A stretch of DNA of 64,000 bases from Anas platyrhynchos. Taxonomy: Eukaryota; Chordata; Aves; Anseriformes; Anatidae. The notes beneath the pieces are model-generated. The model was not told where the DNA came from and did not search any database. It saw only the letters and a list, made by a program, of their open reading frames with translations. Within the stretch, counting starts at the first letter, position 1; each line of letters opens with the position of its first letter. The DNA is taken from NCBI RefSeq assembly GCF_047663525.1, contig NC_092587.1, positions 48,363,501-48,427,500 on the forward strand. The letters run 5' to 3'. A program made the position numbers and the translations under genes. This document shows, one piece after another, positions 61,434 through 64,000 of the stretch.

Positions 61434-63038
61434 GTAAGGACTTCAGTGAATATTTGAGAGATCTACACAGGTGTAAGATGGTGACTTTTAGTCAGCTCAT
61501 GAAACTTTAACATCAATAAATTATGGAAGTCTCTTGAATCTTTAGAGTATACACTACTTGACTGCTATAAAATAAAATTAATAAAATAAAATAAAATATA
61601 AAATAGCTCATTTTTTGGTCAGTTGGCTTTTATTTGCTTGAAAAAAAAATATTGTTTTACCATTATGAGAAGCTCCACAAGAGGTATACTGTCAAAAGTA
61701 AGCCGTTTTATCTTCTTTTGTTTTCCTTGTCTCATGCTTAAAATAAAGTGGAAGAATGTTTTCACCCTCCAACTTTGGTTTGTAAACCTGATCAACATTA
61801 TACAGATGTAAATCCTCACAGAATTAACTGAAGCTCTACAAGCATAAAATCATCCTTCCATGAGTCTGTGGAGCTGAAGCCAAAAGACATACAAAACAGA
61901 AACAAATGTAAAACAGAAACATTTGCAATTTTTAAAAGCATTTTATTGTAAATTAGGAAGGAAGGAAGGGAGGAAGGGAGGGAGGGAGGGAGGGAGGAAG
62001 GAAGGAAGGAAGGAAGGAAGGAAGGAAGGAAGGAAGGAAGAAGGGAGAGAGGGAAAGAAGAAAGGAATGAGGGAGGGAAGGAGGGAGGGAAGGGAGGGAG
62101 AAGGAAGGAAGGAGGGAGGGAGGGAGGGAAAGAAGGAAAGAAGGAAGGAAGAAAGGAGGGAGGGAAGGAGAGAAGGAGGGAGGGAAGGAGGGAGGGAAGG
62201 AAGGAAGGAAAGAAAGAAAAAGAAGAAAAGAAAGAAGGAAAAAAGGCAGACAGGCAGAAAGAAAGAAGGAAGAAAGGCGGGCAGAAAGGCAGAAAGGCAG
62301 AAAGAAAGAAAGGCAGAAAGAAGGAAAGAAAGGAAGGAAGAAAGGAAGGAAGGAAGGTTCCAATACAGAGGACATTATATTCAATTTATTCATTCTTCAG
62401 CCAGTGGAATGTTTTGAAGTAGCTCTACTTTTTTGAAAGTTAATACTAGTTGTTTCTTTCTTGCCACATTTCCTGTTTTGGCTGTTCCTTTGAGGAAACT
62501 CTGATAGTTAAAATATGTGGTAGCATTTTTTTTTTCCCCTGAAAAACAGAATTTGCACACTAATATGTACCCCACTAAAAATAGCATTAACATTGTTTTT
62601 CCTCATCTATGTAATCTCATTTTCTGCTGTTATTATTTATTAAATATCTAGGCACCGAGTGTTTATATATTTTTATACATGCATAGTCTGGCTAAAATGA
62701 AGACTCTCTTACACTATTGTATATGTCTTATTTATATAATCAGAAAGGCTAGAATTCATATCTATGAAAAGCTTTGTTTAACTGCTTCTTAAGAATTAAA
62801 TGCTCTTTGATGACCTTAGGAGCTTGGTCTTATTTCATGCCAAATAAATTGTTACTAGCAGCATCCAGATCCCCTGATTGTGAAAGTACTTTGTTCTATT
62901 CATTGTTCTGGCCAAGTCTGCTAAAAATCATTTTTGTAACTGTAAAAGGAGCCTCAGCATAAAACAAGTCCATTAAAATGAATAGATAAATAAAATCCAG
63001 TTTTATCAAAAGTAATGTTATGATGTTCCCTATCTCAG
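61434..63038 (+). other. DCN intron 5 (about 1.6 kb)
   Basis: Contains a large purine microsatellite (61955-62357) that takes up about a quarter of the intron, a short AAAAT repeat near 61571-61600, and unique AT-rich sequence. Open frames through the purine tract (poly Lys/Arg/Glu/Gly on +, poly Ser/Phe/Leu/Pro on -) are artefacts. The acceptor ends 'tatctcag' at 63038. Confidence 0.9.
61955..62357 (+). repeat. (GGAA/GGGA/GAAA)n compound purine tract, about 400 bp
   Basis: Almost entirely A and G on the DCN sense strand for 403 bases. 61955-62067 and 62069-62246 contain no pyrimidine and are separated by a single T at 62068. The last 110 bases include GGCAG and GGCGG interruptions. Perfect (GGAA)n makes up about 61996-62040. 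Mirror-symmetric segments give triplex (H-DNA) potential, and GGAA is also the ETS-factor core. Its length is likely polymorphic. Confidence 0.97.
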
Positions 63039-63132
63039 GACTTCCTCCATCCCTTACCGAACTTCATCTTGATGGCAACAAAATCAGCAAAATTGATGCT
63101 GAAGGCCTGTCTGGACTCACCAACTTGGCTAA
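63039..63132 (+). CDS. DCN: Decorin, coding exon 6: leucine-rich repeats (rest of codon 216 to first two bases of codon 247)
   Basis: 94 bases, again a size I recall for the mammalian exon. It reads [31 protein letters not shown] and leaves AA of a Lys codon. It carries one full leucine-rich repeat ([14 protein letters not shown]) and the start of the next. The donor is GTAATA at 63133, weaker than those of exons 3-5 but in the expected place. The cumulative coding length to this point is 740 bases, of about 1.07 kb expected. The remaining repeats, two further N-glycosylation sites, the 'ear' repeat and the C-terminal disulfide must lie beyond 64,000. Confidence 0.97.
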
Positions 63133-64000
63133 GTAATAATTCATTTTGTCTTTTCACATATAAATGTTAGTTGAAATTATAACCATCACAGATACATTTA
63201 GAAAACATAATTATGGGCTTCATCAGCATTATTATCACTGGAGTAGTAAATAGCTTAGCACAAAAATCTCCTAAGGACTTGTGCACTGAAATAACAGATC
63301 AAAACACTTTTTCTAACTACACTTTACAATTATTTTCAGTTATGAATGATGTATGCCAGGGACAACTATTTCTTTGATTTAAAAACAAACAAACAACAAC
63401 AACAAAAAATAAAAATAAAGAAAGCAATTAAAGTTGTTTGTTATGTCATACTTCTTTCATTGTATTTCCATTGATAATTTAGGCAGTTTATGTGGGACAT
63501 AGCTGATGCAAATTCTTCTGGAAACTGAGGAAAAACTACAGGAGAATTAACAGACCTTTTGCCAATGTTTCCTCTGTTTCTCAAAAAAGACAAGTTTGTA
63601 ATGAATCCAATAATATGATAAAATAAAACAAAACAAAAAACATACAATGTAAATGAAAAAGGTTCACCATATTTCGTGGTGATTATACCTTGGCAATATG
63701 TGAATCTGTTGTTGAATAAATTTCTCTAGTTGAAAAGTATAAGGAGAATTCCTGAAGAACAGTTGTAGACATACTGAATTATTTGTGAATTCGTTCACAT
63801 TAAATAACGTGCTAAAATATGAAAACGAGCCTGTAATACATGGTCTTTTAATACCATGATACTTTAAAACACTTCTATGAAAATGGAGGTGTACTTGATC
63901 TACAAGACTATTACTCAAATTATTGGATCCAATCCATCAGACAAATGATTAACTTTGAATAAATAAATAAATAAATAAACCACCAAGATCTTAATTTCTC
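63133..64000 (+). other. DCN intron 6, start (truncated by window)
   Basis: AT-rich with no exon seen. An (AATA)n stretch lies at 63959-63979 next to the window edge. The following DCN exon, expected to begin by completing a Lys codon, is not present. Confidence 0.8.

Noticed and set aside
4990..62360. Search for CRISPR-like arrays, operons or other prokaryotic systems
   Set aside because: The sequence is vertebrate. The only regular repeats are microsatellites without unique spacers.
61923..62417. Long frames of 146-164 codons on both strands
   Set aside because: Direct products of the GGAA-type purine microsatellite (poly Lys/Arg/Glu/Gly and poly Ser/Phe/Leu/Pro).

Overview
The window is vertebrate nuclear DNA, almost certainly from a bird. 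It is AT-rich and intron-dominated, with many long poly-A/poly-T runs and microsatellites. It carries several copies of the avian CR1 LINE with its typical ATTCTATG-type 3' terminal repeats. One degraded LTR retroelement is present. The only host gene that can be supported is decorin (DCN), a class I small leucine-rich proteoglycan of the extracellular matrix, on the + strand. It is cut off by the right edge of the window.

Layout. Positions 1-32,100 hold no recognisable host exon. This upstream flank carries all the CR1 copies (about 725-975, 6601-7219, a nested pair at 14045-15060, 16468-17042, 19708-20895, 22533-23128, 28395-28896). It also carries a minus-strand endogenous retrovirus-like LTR plus a broken gag-like reading frame at about 11.95-13.4 kb. 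From about 32.1 kb the DCN locus begins: a putative AT-rich promoter with an AP-1 motif, a long noncoding first exon ending at 32645, and five coding exons (36815-37047, 51244-51356, 60887-61100, 61320-61433, 63039-63132). All junctions are GT/AG and phase-consistent. The exons encode residues 1-246 plus two bases of codon 247, about two thirds of the protein; the last exons lie beyond 64 kb. Introns are 4.2, 14.2, 9.5, 0.22 and 1.6 kb and hold only simple repeats.

Main points of interest. (1) The spliced DCN 5' leader carries five upstream ATGs, each closed by a stop before the real start. Three are minimal Met-X-stop uORFs and one pair overlaps as TAATG. From memory, the human leader has the same arrangement. 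(2) The canonical glycosaminoglycan-acceptor Ser-Gly of decorin (Ser34) reads Ser-Ala here, while a Ser-Gly-Phe-Gly lies 12 residues downstream (Ser46), suggesting the chain-attachment site has moved. (3) A nearly pure purine tract of about 400 bp fills part of intron 5, with other G-quadruplex/triplex-prone runs in introns 1, 2 and 3. (4) The LTR element is interrupted by a 38-base A/T run close to its expected transcription start. (5) One CR1 is inserted inside another. (6) CR1 copies stop abruptly before DCN. I saw no novel multi-gene system.
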